Shown: positions 15,476-23,510, counted from the stretch's first letter. The stretch: 64,000 bases of DNA from Vibrio sp. LaRot3 (GCF_027587025.1 NZ_JAPPTI010000005.1:124001-188000); one strand, 5' to 3'. The notes: generated by a model not told the origin, from the letters alone. Numbers and translations are program-made.

Positions 15476-16324
15476 TTGTTTTTTGCGAGGAATGGTGTCG
15501 CTTTGGAGTTTTTGATTTTTATTGGTGTTTGTTGGTTGCTTTCCAAGCTATTTAGTGGGACTAAATCTAGCTCATCAACAGCTAACTCCACAAGGAATAC
15601 TAGAAATACACGTAACTCTTCTCATCGAGATACCACCTCGACCCCATTACAAAAGAAGCCAAGTACTCCCCCTCAGTCTTATAGACCGACAGCAAGAACG
15701 TCTTCTGTTACAAATAGGCCTGCTATCAGATTTTCGGAAGGGTCGAGCGGTTTTGATGTTGCTAGTACGAGTTTAAACAGTAGTAGCTCTGGAGTGGTCA
15801 ACGTCGATCTCTCCGGATTGCATGATGCATTCACAGGAGCCCCATTAGACAAAAACTTGGGACTGCACCAGTGTCAGCGTTGTAAGGTATTTTATCACTC
15901 TGAGAGTGTTACAGTTCTTAAAGAGGCGAATGCTGGTCAATGTGTAGCATGTCCATCTACACAAATCCGAGTTGTTAATGTTGGGCAAGAGAAAAAGTCT
16001 GGTCGAGATTACACTCCTGAAGTCATTACGTTAAGTAATTACAGGGAGCACGTAGGCTCTGTAGTAACGTTTGAAGCGAAGGTTATTGAAGTGAAGGAGA
16101 GTCGTCGAGGAAGTGATTTTGCTGTGATGTTCGAGCGCAAGTCATGGACCCAAGGTTTTAAACTCGTATTTTTCCGCAGAGCACTAACAAAAGTGGGTGG
16201 TAAACCTTATATTTCTAGCTTAGGTGGTAAGACTGTCAAAGTGCGAGGTTTAGTCGTAAATCATCCTAAATATGGCTATCAGATTATTGTATCTGAAAAA
16301 TCAATGATATTGGGAGCACGTTGA
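15476..16324 (+). CDS. Membrane-anchored zinc-finger/OB-fold protein of the ubiquitin-like operon
   Basis: 282 residues if the TTG at 15476 is used; the start is uncertain, since no well-spaced ribosome site is seen. Residues about 9-25 form one membrane segment. A Ser/Thr-rich linker (about 29-120) follows. Residues 129-160 carry C-Q-R-C, a Y-H pair and C-V-A-C, a compact treble-clef or zinc-ribbon-like finger. Residues about 185-280 fit an OB fold of the nucleic-acid or protein-binding type. It overlaps the next gene by one base. Its finger is a candidate E3-like or adaptor element (inference); no family is recognised. Confidence 0.6.
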   Translation: MFFARNGVALEFLIFIGVCWLLSKLFSGTKSSSSTANSTRNTRNTRNSSHRDTTSTPLQKKPSTPPQSYRPTARTSSVTNRPAIRFSEGSSGFDVASTSLNSSSSGVVNVDLSGLHDAFTGAPLDKNLGLHQCQRCKVFYHSESVTVLKEANAGQCVACPSTQIRVVNVGQEKKSGRDYTPEVITLSNYREHVGSVVTFEAKVIEVKESRRGSDFAVMFERKSWTQGFKLVFFRRALTKVGGKPYISSLGGKTVKVRGLVVNHPKYGYQIIVSEKSMILGAR

Positions 16325-16578
16325 TGAAGTGGACAGATATAAGCACGACACAAAGCGGTTATAGAGGTGAGTTAGAGGTTCTCGAAGGCCAAACTCCCCA
16401 TGAACGTTTAGGAATTTCAACAACTGCAACTTTAAGTGAAGCTAAGAAAGCATATAAAGAAAAAGTGAAGCTATATCACCCTGACCGTACCGATGATTTT
16501 ATGTCTCAATACAGTTCAGAAGTGGTGAAGCTATTAAATGATGCGATAAAAAGGATCAAAAAGGCACATGGAAAGTAA
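16324..16578 (+). CDS. J-domain protein in the ubiquitin-like operon
   Basis: 84 residues. The J domain has helix II (E-A-K-K-A-Y-K-E-K-V-K-L), the H52-P53-D54 loop and helix III ending in A-I-K-R-I-K-K, so it could stimulate a DnaK-type Hsp70. The domain occupies most of the protein; only the first about 20 residues are extra, beginning M-K-W-T-D. It overlaps the preceding gene (TGATG) and the E1 gene (about 11 bases), placing it firmly inside the operon. A J protein is an unusual partner for a ubiquitin-like system. Confidence 0.8.
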   Translation: MKWTDISTTQSGYRGELEVLEGQTPHERLGISTTATLSEAKKAYKEKVKLYHPDRTDDFMSQYSSEVVKLLNDAIKRIKKAHGK

Positions 16579-17692
16579 AAGTGGAAGGTATCAAAGGCAT
16601 GAGTTGATTGATTGGTTCCCTCAGCAAGCAGTACATGAGGCTAAAGTTGCAGTAGTTGGTTGTGGGGCTGTCGGAAACGAAGTTGCTAAGAACTTGGCGT
16701 TGTTGGGAGTAGGTCACATTGACTTGTATGATTTCGACACCATAGAAATCCATAACCTAACAAAAAGCGTTCTTTTTCGAGAGGAGGACGTTGGAGAGGA
16801 AAAGGTTACCGTTGCTAGAAAAAGGCTCATAGAACTAGAACCAAATCTTTCTGTGAATGCTTTTCACGGAGATGCATGGGAACTATTGCGTTTCGCGCAA
16901 TTAGAAAGCTATTCGTGTGTCTTGTGTTGTGTCGATAACTTTGAGGCCAGAATCAAACTTAACCAGTTATGCTTACTTTCTGGCACACCACTGATTAATA
17001 CGGGCATAGATAGTAAATACTGCCAAATTGAGGCGTATCCTTTCGGAAAGGATAACCAAAATGCATGCTATGAGTGCTCTTTACCACTGTCAGTCTATGA
17101 AAGAGTGCAGGAAAGGTATTCTTGTGGTTGGTTGAAGAAAGTCGCTTTTGAAGAGAAAAAGATACCTACGACAATTTTAACGTCGAGTATAACTGGTAGT
17201 TTTGCCGCTTCTTTAGCGATGAGTTTCATCAAAGGTGATTTTAACTGCAACGCTACACGTATACTTCAAAACTCTACAACTGGACATTCATCTTTATCAA
17301 CTTTGCAGAGAAGTGATCATTGTCCATGCTGCTCAGAAGTTTCAGATATTCCGCACATAACTTCAAGCGGGAGGAGTATTCTAAAATTGGGCGGTAATTT
17401 GGGAGCCAATTATGACGCATTGGTGACAAGTAGCGAACCAATTATTGTATCAGCTGAATGTTCGCTATGTGGTTTGAAAAACAATTCAGTAGTATTCACA
17501 AGGGCTGCTGACTCTGATTCTAGTCTTATGTGGTGTGCAGACTGCAAAGCAGAGTCTGTCTTAGTTGATATCAAAGACCACTTTACGATACAGGAGCTAA
17601 AAGAAAATTACCTTAATAAATCTTTCCCAGGGAAATTTGTACAAATGCAAGTTCATGGGAAAACAGTAGTTATTGAATTGAGGGACAATTAA
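16568..17692 (+). CDS. E1-like ubiquitin-activating enzyme (ThiF/MoeB fold)
   Basis: 374 residues. The adenylation domain shows the G31-x-G33-x-x-G36 nucleotide loop, acidic D55 and D57, N63 followed by Lys66 where MoeB has Arg, and D123. Zinc-binding pairs C167-x-x-C170 and C252/C254-C255 match E1 proteins, and C186 (R-Y-S-C-G) is the best candidate for the thioester Cys. The last about 100 residues add two more C-x-x-C knuckles (near 305 and 327), not usual in MoeB or ThiF. It would adenylate the C-terminus of the small protein encoded next, whose start overlaps this stop. Confidence 0.85.
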   Translation: MESKSGRYQRHELIDWFPQQAVHEAKVAVVGCGAVGNEVAKNLALLGVGHIDLYDFDTIEIHNLTKSVLFREEDVGEEKVTVARKRLIELEPNLSVNAFHGDAWELLRFAQLESYSCVLCCVDNFEARIKLNQLCLLSGTPLINTGIDSKYCQIEAYPFGKDNQNACYECSLPLSVYERVQERYSCGWLKKVAFEEKKIPTTILTSSITGSFAASLAMSFIKGDFNCNATRILQNSTTGHSSLSTLQRSDHCPCCSEVSDIPHITSSGRSILKLGGNLGANYDALVTSSEPIIVSAECSLCGLKNNSVVFTRAADSDSSLMWCADCKAESVLVDIKDHFTIQELKENYLNKSFPGKFVQMQVHGKTVVIELRDN

Positions 17693-17943
17693 TGTCTGAA
17701 GTTAAAGTAATCATCCGAACCGCAGATCAAACTCGCAAAGCGGAAGTTGTACTAGATTTATCTAACACTGGAGCTGATGTTATCCAAGCGTCTGTAGATA
17801 ATTGGTCACTTCCTGTTGATACTGATTATAGCTTAGTAAGCACTAACAGCGGCAAGACACTTACACCATCATCGACACTTAGTAGTGCTGAAATTAAGGA
17901 TGGAGATATTCTAGAGGTTCAACCAGTTTTAGTTGCAGGGTGA
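17692..17943 (+). CDS. Ubiquitin-like protein
   Basis: 83 residues with a beta-grasp pattern: V-K-V-I-I-R-T first strand, a Thr/Ser-rich loop, and the last strand I-L-E-V-Q-P-V-L-V. It ends V-A-G, one terminal Gly, so no maturation is needed to expose it for activation. The ATG overlaps the E1 stop by one base and the E2 gene follows after six bases. Between E1 and E2 genes, such a small protein is the expected modifier. Sequence identity to ubiquitin is too low to claim by eye; the call rests on fold pattern, size, terminus and context. Confidence 0.75.
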   Translation: MSEVKVIIRTADQTRKAEVVLDLSNTGADVIQASVDNWSLPVDTDYSLVSTNSGKTLTPSSTLSSAEIKDGDILEVQPVLVAG

Positions 17944-17949
17944 TGAAGA

Positions 17950-18576
17950 ATGAGTGCATTTGCTACAAGGGTTCAGGAGGACCTAAGAAAGTTAGACGTT
18001 TTAAGTCGCGAAACGGGCGGAAAAGTAAAAGTTGTATCGAAAACGGGAAGCCCTGTAAGAGAGCTTCTTATTGAGCTCGCATACCCTACGGCAGGTTCTA
18101 GTAGTTTCCCAAGTACAGTCCAACACAGGACGACTGTTAAGATTGAGCTTTTAAGCCGATATCCTTTCCAAGAGCCGAGTGCAAAAATTACTACGCCAAT
18201 CTACCACCCAAATGTGTACACATCAGGACAGATCTGTTTTGGCACCAAGTGGTTGCCCTCTCAAAGTCTAGACTTGTTGGTGAAGCGCATAATTAAAATA
18301 ATTACTTTTGATGAGAGTATTCTAAATGAGTCTTCTCCTGCCAACGGAGCAGCATTGAGCTGGTATCGCATCGCCGTAGCTCAATACCCGAATAGTTTCC
18401 CTACAACTAAGTTAGGCTATGAGCAACAGGCGAAGAAGACAATGTCATGGAATAACGTCGAAACAAAAGTAGTGGTTAATTGCACACATTGTGAAACATC
18501 TTTGCGCTTACCAAGTGGTCAGAAAGGAAATGTTAATTGCCCTCGTTGTAGAAAAGGATTCTATGTTGAGACATGA
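17950..18576 (+). CDS. E2-like ubiquitin-conjugating enzyme with C-terminal zinc ribbon
   Basis: 208 residues. The UBC core has Y-P-F-Q-E-P, the H86-P87-N88 signature and catalytic C96 in G-Q-I-C-F-G, then W-L-P-S with the following helix, as in eukaryotic E2s. Residues 178-200 form a zinc ribbon (C178-x2-C181 and C197-x2-C200) not found in ordinary E2s. It might bind the target, the E1 or nucleic acid. The gene starts six bases after the ubiquitin-like gene and overlaps the protease gene by four bases. Confidence 0.85.
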   Translation: MSAFATRVQEDLRKLDVLSRETGGKVKVVSKTGSPVRELLIELAYPTAGSSSFPSTVQHRTTVKIELLSRYPFQEPSAKITTPIYHPNVYTSGQICFGTKWLPSQSLDLLVKRIIKIITFDESILNESSPANGAALSWYRIAVAQYPNSFPTTKLGYEQQAKKTMSWNNVETKVVVNCTHCETSLRLPSGQKGNVNCPRCRKGFYVET

Positions 18577-19139
18577 AATGGACAGATAAAAAACCTGATA
18601 TCTATGCAAAGCCAATAACACAGGCCTTTTCTGAAGTACCTGTGCTATCACTATTGGAGATATTGTCTAGTAGCATAGAAGCCCCACATGTCTTCATTTC
18701 GGATACGGTTAAAAAACAAATTATCGAACATATAACTGAAAACGAAACTGAGTCGGGAGGGTTGCTTCTTGGAGAAGTACTAAGCGTAGATAATTTAGAG
18801 TCAGGTGTAGTTGCTGTACACGTAACAAAATCGGTTCCGAGCGAAGATTTTGATGCTACGAGTGTCTCTTTATGTATGGGAACGGCGGTGTGGGATACCG
18901 CTCGACGGCATGCCACAAAGAGCAATTTCGTAGTGGGGTGGTATCACAGTCACCCTAACTTAGGTGCTTTTTTTAGTGGTACAGACCGTCAAACTCAGGC
19001 AGCATTTTTCAATAAAAGTTATCATCTCGGGCTTGTTATTGATCCGATACGAGATGAAGAATGTTGGTTTGTTAGCGGTGAGTCTTCTCCAGTACCTCTC
19101 ACCCATGTTTGGAGTGGTTACAGCGAGTTATTAGCTTAA
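18573..19139 (+). CDS. JAB/JAMM metalloprotease (deubiquitinase-like)
   Basis: 188 residues. The JAMM site is complete: E60 in E-S-G-G-L-L-L-G, H125-S-H127-P, and S135/D138 in F-F-S-G-T-D. The order matches eukaryotic and archaeal deubiquitinases of the Rpn11/AMSH type. It probably removes the ubiquitin-like protein from targets, since the modifier already ends in Gly. It shares the unexpected N-terminal M-K-W-T-D with the J-domain protein of the same operon. This is the last gene of the operon. Confidence 0.88.
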   Translation: MKWTDKKPDIYAKPITQAFSEVPVLSLLEILSSSIEAPHVFISDTVKKQIIEHITENETESGGLLLGEVLSVDNLESGVVAVHVTKSVPSEDFDATSVSLCMGTAVWDTARRHATKSNFVVGWYHSHPNLGAFFSGTDRQTQAAFFNKSYHLGLVIDPIRDEECWFVSGESSPVPLTHVWSGYSELLA

Positions 19140-19167
19140 GTCATTTAGGTGGACGAAGTAATATTCG

Positions 19168-19479
19168 GTGAGTGTGGCACTTTACTCCTTTGAGCTTGTA
19201 GTGGATTGGATTGGATTGGATTGGATTGGTGTCAGCTATGCGCCAATAGTCGGGCGAGCATTTGAAAAGGTATCTAGATTGGTGGACGGCTTTGAGTCAC
19301 CTCAGGATCTAGAGCTTCTTGCAACAGTGCATTGGTTAAACAAGTATGAGCAAGCGAGAAATACTGATCAGGTAATTGAAGGTGTTCATTCTTGGAATAA
19401 GAGAAAGCAGCAGCTCACAACATGGAAAATTGCTATCGCAGAGAAGGTCCTTGGCAATCAGCATTGCTTGAGTGCTTAA
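19168..19479 (+). pseudogene. Remnant resembling the C-terminal part of a DarG/macro-domain antitoxin
   Basis: A 103-residue frame starting at a GTG. From about residue 36 it has L-V-D-G-F-E-S-P, L-E-L-L-A-T-V-H-W-L and V-H-S-W-N-K-R-K, which I recall from the C-terminal domain of DarG-type macro-domain antitoxins. The macro domain itself and any DarT toxin gene are absent, so it is read as a remnant. A pentanucleotide repeat covers codons about 12-21. It could also be a small stand-alone protein. Family assignment is by memory of a motif and should be checked. Confidence 0.4.
19202..19229 (+). repeat. Pentanucleotide tandem repeat (TGGAT x5)
   Basis: Five perfect copies of TGGAT followed by TGG lie inside the 5' part of the remnant gene. 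A change of one copy shifts the frame, as in contingency loci. Confidence 0.85.
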
Positions 19480-19688
19480 TGTCTTACTGGCAAAACTGTT
19501 GTTAGGCAGTCAACGTTTTAGTTGCTTTTTTACGCTAGATACTGCTTCATTGCGGTCTCTTTTTATATACTCCTTAGTCTTTAATCCAAATGACCGCTTG
19601 TTAGCGTAAAAAACGATGAAGCAGTAAACATAAAGCTAATGGAAAATTATATGCATGTCGTCTTCAACAACAAAACTAAGGATTGATA

Positions 19689-20264
19689 ATGATAAATACA
19701 ATATATCGCCTGTTGTTGACGTTCAATGCTACGTCATTGTTAGTGATAATCTTCTTAGTACAGAAAACGTATACCTTGGGACATTTTTATCCCCAATGTC
19801 CATTTTTAGCTGAGATGCCTAATTTTGTGTCATATGTTGGGTATTTTTTGGTTCCTGTTTTATTGACGGGATTTAGTATCTTACTGAGCTCTTTACTCGG
19901 TCAGGATGATTTTAAACCACAAGAAATTAGTAGCATTGAGCATGCAAATAATAGCTTCCTTCCAAGTTATCTCGGATACTTTTTTGTGGCGCTGAGTGTG
20001 AGCAATTGGGAAACACTATGGTTTGTGTATGGAGTATTGTTTGTGTTCACATTTCTATCGCAAGCTTTGTATTTCAACCCGTTGTTCTTGCTTTTTGGTT
20101 TTGAGTTCTACAATATCAATACTAGAAATGGGACGTCTATCTTCTTGATAAGCAAATATAAATATAAGAAGCCTGTTGAGGTGGATGTCCCAGTGGCAAA
20201 CCGAATTAACAATTACACGTTTATCGAGCGAGGTAGCAATGGATCACGTGTTGGCGAAGGTTAA
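19689..20264 (+). CDS. kwaA: KwaA-like membrane protein of a Kiwa defence system
   Basis: 191 residues from the ATG at 19689, preceded by AAGGA at six bases. Four hydrophobic segments are visible (about 10-25, 45-65, 90-105 and 110-130), with a polar C-terminal tail of about 35 residues. Size, topology and overlap with the next gene match KwaA, the inner-membrane sensor of Kiwa. Kiwa acts against phage DNA after membrane sensing (published work on the family). Low sequence conservation means the call leans on its partner. Confidence 0.7.
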   Translation: MINTIYRLLLTFNATSLLVIIFLVQKTYTLGHFYPQCPFLAEMPNFVSYVGYFLVPVLLTGFSILLSSLLGQDDFKPQEISSIEHANNSFLPSYLGYFFVALSVSNWETLWFVYGVLFVFTFLSQALYFNPLFLLFGFEFYNINTRNGTSIFLISKYKYKKPVEVDVPVANRINNYTFIERGSNGSRVGEG

Positions 20265-21072
20265 AGGTTTACGTAAGAAGCCTTATTTTAAGCTTATATC
20301 CAATAATAGCTTGTTTGATGCGGTTCAAGTAGACGCTGCTACTTGTGTACCTTACGACCCAGATCATAACTTGGATGAAGATGCTTGGTTCAGTGTTGAA
20401 GGATTTAGCCAAAAAACATTTTGTCTTGATTTGCTAAAATCTCAATTTGACTCCAAGGATTATGACGATCTGAAAAAAGAGCAGTTTGGGAAGATTGGTT
20501 TTGTTTTTGCTATTCAAGGTGGAGACTTTTACTTTCAGAAGGTTACGCCATCCCTATTTATTCGTCGCAAAACACTTGTCTTTGGTGAAGCAGCAACAAT
20601 TGAGGAGGATGCAAATCGTTTGGTTATCAACTCCGAACCTGACGCAGTTTATCTTACTCAATCAGATACGCTCATTTTTACCAACCTCGCGACGATTTCT
20701 AGCATTTTTAAGGGAATTGATGTCCTTTATAAAGAAGCTACGGATCAAGAGGTTGAGCAGTTTTTAGAAGAAGACTTCATTGAGTTAGCTGACGATTATA
20801 ACTTGGCTAAGGTATCAAAGCCGAATAGAAAGCGTATTGCTCTAGCAATGGATACATTGAACGCAATGGAAACAGAAGAGCGTGACCAGATGCTTTCATA
20901 TATTCACAGCTACTGTGACCAAAAGCTACGTTTTGATACTGATAATGGGAAATTTGAAATCAAAACGGATGATGAGTTGAAATATCTACTTTACGGTATT
21001 GAACAGCGTTTTTACACAACGCCTCTCAGTAAAGAAAGGCGTTTAGCAAACTCAGTTCAGTCGATGGATTAA
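20239..21072 (+). CDS. kwaB: KwaB-like protein (DUF4868) of a Kiwa defence system
   Basis: 277 residues from the ATG at 20239, which has GAGG five bases upstream; a longer start at 20176 is unlikely. The soluble protein has no membrane segment; its central part (R-R-K-T-L-V-F-G, I-F-T-N-L-A-T-I-S-S-I-F) and length fit DUF4868/KwaB, which binds DNA. It overlaps kwaA by 26 bases in another frame, as in known Kiwa pairs, and its stop overlaps that of the convergent integrase gene by four bases. Confidence 0.7.
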   Translation: MDHVLAKVKGLRKKPYFKLISNNSLFDAVQVDAATCVPYDPDHNLDEDAWFSVEGFSQKTFCLDLLKSQFDSKDYDDLKKEQFGKIGFVFAIQGGDFYFQKVTPSLFIRRKTLVFGEAATIEEDANRLVINSEPDAVYLTQSDTLIFTNLATISSIFKGIDVLYKEATDQEVEQFLEEDFIELADDYNLAKVSKPNRKRIALAMDTLNAMETEERDQMLSYIHSYCDQKLRFDTDNGKFEIKTDDELKYLLYGIEQRFYTTPLSKERRLANSVQSMD

Positions 21073-22307
21073 ATTACTTTCAATTGTTTAGTTCCAGTAA
21101 CGGAGAGGCTGCCTTTGGCGGCCTCTTCTATATGCCCACTCCACCAGCACATCATTGGCTTTCTGCGTTCTAGGTAGTCTGTGCGGTTATAGGCACTGCG
21201 TACTTGGTTATCGTCAACGTGGGCCAATGATGCTTCGATTAAGTCACGGTCAAAGCCTTGCTCATTGAGTGTGGTACTCGCTAGCGAGCGTAAGCCGTGA
21301 CTAACAAGCCTATTTCTGAACCCCATACGTTTTAGTGCCATATTTGCCGTTTGGCTGTTACACGGTTTTTTTGGATCTCGGTCTGAGGGGAAGATAAACT
21401 CTCTATGACCGCTAATTGGCCTGATTACTTCCAAAAGCGCCAACATCTGCTCTGTGAGCGGTATGCGGTGCTCTCTCCTTTTTTTCATTCTCTCAGCAGG
21501 GATAATCCAGATGTTATTCTCCCAATCAATCTCATCCCATTTAGCACCAGATGCCTCGCTAGGACGAGTCATTGTGTGTAATTGCCACTCAAGTAAGCAA
21601 CGAGTAGTACGCTTTATGCTGGCATTAGCGATAGCTGCCATTAGTTTCGGTAACTCGGCGGGAGTTAACGTAAGCATATTTTCTTTTTTCGGTTTTTTGA
21701 AAGCAGCACGGATACCAGTCAATGGGTTCGCTTTAATTAATCCGCAGTTAGCTGCATAGTTCATGATCTCATTGAGTCGTTGAGAGAGACGCTTGACTGT
21801 CTCCAAACTGCCTTTTGCTTCGATGGGCCTTAAGAGATTAATAATGAGAGGAGCATCAATATCTTTTACCGGTGTATTCGCTATTTGCGGAAGTACATGA
21901 AGTTCCAGAGAGCGCCAGATATCAACAGCATAGTCTGGAGTGACTTCATATTTTTTGAGGTCAAACCAATCTTCAGAGACTTTAGCAAAGGTATGTTCGT
22001 AAACTTCTCTATGAGCAAGGTCTTGACGTTTTCGTTCTTCTAAAGGATCAATTCCTTGTGCTAGTAGCTCTTTAGCCTCCATTGCACTCTTACGTGCATT
22101 AGCAAGAGAAAGGTCAGGATACTTACCCAAACTCAAATTAGTTCGCCGCTTCTTGGTTGGGTGAGTGTAGTTGAGTAACCAAAGCTTGGAGCCGTTAGTT
22201 TTTACTCTCAAACGGAGTCCATCGCCATCGGAAAGCGCATACTCTTTCTCTTTTGGTTTGGCTGATTTGAGCTCTTTGTCCGTTAGTCTAGTAGTTGTTC
22301 TTGCCAT
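21069..22307 (-). CDS. Tyrosine recombinase/integrase, P4-like
   Basis: 412 residues from the ATG at 22307 (a GTG at 22331 is possible). It has the N-terminal DUF4102-type arm-binding domain (L-T-D-K-E-L-K-S-A-K-P, Y-A-L-S-D-G-D-G-L-R-L-R-V), a core-binding middle, and the catalytic residues: Arg in T-R-P-S-E-A, H-G-L-R-S-L-A, then L-A-H-V-D and the Tyr nucleophile in A-Y-N-R-T-D-Y. It lies right next to the 3' end of ssrA, the usual integration target for this family, and would have inserted the island. Confidence 0.93.
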   Translation of the reverse strand: MARTTTRLTDKELKSAKPKEKEYALSDGDGLRLRVKTNGSKLWLLNYTHPTKKRRTNLSLGKYPDLSLANARKSAMEAKELLAQGIDPLEERKRQDLAHREVYEHTFAKVSEDWFDLKKYEVTPDYAVDIWRSLELHVLPQIANTPVKDIDAPLIINLLRPIEAKGSLETVKRLSQRLNEIMNYAANCGLIKANPLTGIRAAFKKPKKENMLTLTPAELPKLMAAIANASIKRTTRCLLEWQLHTMTRPSEASGAKWDEIDWENNIWIIPAERMKKRREHRIPLTEQMLALLEVIRPISGHREFIFPSDRDPKKPCNSQTANMALKRMGFRNRLVSHGLRSLASTTLNEQGFDRDLIEASLAHVDDNQVRSAYNRTDYLERRKPMMCWWSGHIEEAAKGSLSVTGTKQLKVI

Positions 22308-22434
22308 AATTGGTACACCAAATTGATACACTAATATCAGTGTACCTTTTGATGTACCTAAAAATCAAAGATGTCTTTGGACGTAAGTGGATGTCGAAGT
22401 ACGTTAAGTTATTGATTTTACGTTGTCTCTGGCA

Positions 22435-22461
22435 CAAAAAAAGACGTCCTGAGACGTCTTT
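22435..22461 (-). terminator. ssrA terminator
   Basis: On the minus strand AAAGACGTC pairs with GACGTCTTT, followed by a T run. It sits 12 bases beyond the tmRNA CCA end. It is either the original ssrA terminator or one supplied by the island. Confidence 0.7.
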
Positions 22462-22472
22462 AGATGTTGAAT

Positions 22473-22840
22473 TGGTGGAGCTGGCGGGAGTTGAACCCGC
22501 GTCCGAAAACCTTTCATCATTGGTACTACATGCTTAGTCGATCTTTAAATTCACCATCCACCTGCGAACCGACACGCTAATGAATGACTATCCTGAATTA
22601 TAATTCGTCGTTCATCTCTCAGGCGGGAGAATCCGGACTAGCGCGTTTGGGTTTGATCTCTCGTTATTCCCCGTCTTACGTGCGGAAGCTAGGGCGAGAG
22701 AGCTCTGAGCAGGTTATTAAGCTGCTAGTGCGTAGTTTTCGTCGTTTGCGACTATTTTTTTGCGGTTTATTAACGAGGCCTACCGCACCTCGGCATGCAC
22801 CTCAGACTTCTGAATTCCCGTCGAATCCTAAATCAGCCCC
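22473..22840 (-). ncRNA. ssrA: Transfer-messenger RNA (tmRNA)
   Basis: The 368-nt minus-strand RNA starts GGGGCTGATTTAGGATTCGA and ends with a tRNA-like part closing in GCTCCACCA, with CCA encoded. The tag frame, 22717-22749 on the minus strand, reads A-N-D-E-N-Y-A-L-A-A then TAA, the same as the standard gammaproteobacterial tag. It rescues stalled ribosomes with SmpB, whose gene lies 66 bases upstream on the same strand. The 3' end is the attachment site of the island to its left and is intact. Confidence 0.97.
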
Positions 22841-22906
22841 AGGGTGTTGAAGCATAGTATCAGAAAAGCCAAGGCTGTCTAGTACTCTGCGTCTAAGTGG
22901 TTAAGA

Positions 22907-23392
22907 TTAACGCAGCGCGCTCTTCATTACGCGTGCTTTCTCTCTTGCCCAATCTTTTTCTTTTAGATCAGTACGTTTGTCGTGCAGTTTCTTACCTTTT
23001 GCGACACCGATTTTCATCTTCACCCAAGAGCGAGACCAATATAGTGATAGCGCGGCTAGCGTCATACCTTCACGGTTGATGCGGCCAAATAGGTTATCGA
23101 GCTCACGACGGCTCATAAGTAGTTTACGCACGCGTGTCGGGTTAGCGACAACGTGGGTAGATGCTTGATTAAGAGGAGTAATCGTCATGCCGCTGACAAA
23201 GGCTTCTCCGTCTCGCATAAACACATAGCTTTCAGCGATATTGGCTTTGCCTTGGCGAAGGGCTTTGACTTCCCAGCCTTGTAGCTCCAAGCCAGCTTCA
23301 ATTTCATCATCAATGAAGTATTCGTGGCGAGCTTTCTTGTTTAGCGCGATAGTGTTACTACCCGCTTTTTGTTTGGTTTTTTTCTTTGCCAT
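22907..23392 (-). CDS. smpB: SsrA-binding protein SmpB
   Basis: 161 residues, the standard length. The N-terminal region, [20 protein letters not shown] and the beta-barrel core are typical, and the basic C-terminal tail ([17 protein letters not shown]) fits into the ribosomal mRNA channel. SmpB carries tmRNA to stalled ribosomes. The gene lies immediately upstream of ssrA on the same strand and is divergent from ratA-rnfH. Confidence 0.97.
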   Translation of the reverse strand: MAKKKTKQKAGSNTIALNKKARHEYFIDDEIEAGLELQGWEVKALRQGKANIAESYVFMRDGEAFVSGMTITPLNQASTHVVANPTRVRKLLMSRRELDNLFGRINREGMTLAALSLYWSRSWVKMKIGVAKGKKLHDKRTDLKEKDWAREKARVMKSALR

Positions 23393-23510
23393 AATGGTTG
23401 CATTATACGACCAGTCGAAGGGTTAGCAAATCCCTTTATTTGCGCTAACAGCAAATAAAAGTAAAATTGTAGCTAGCTTGAGTTTCGAGCGAGATGATCG
23501 AGGAGAGAAT

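Noticed and set aside
22584..22850. An apparent 88-residue protein frame
   Set aside because: It lies inside ssrA on the opposite strand; the tmRNA signals are clear.
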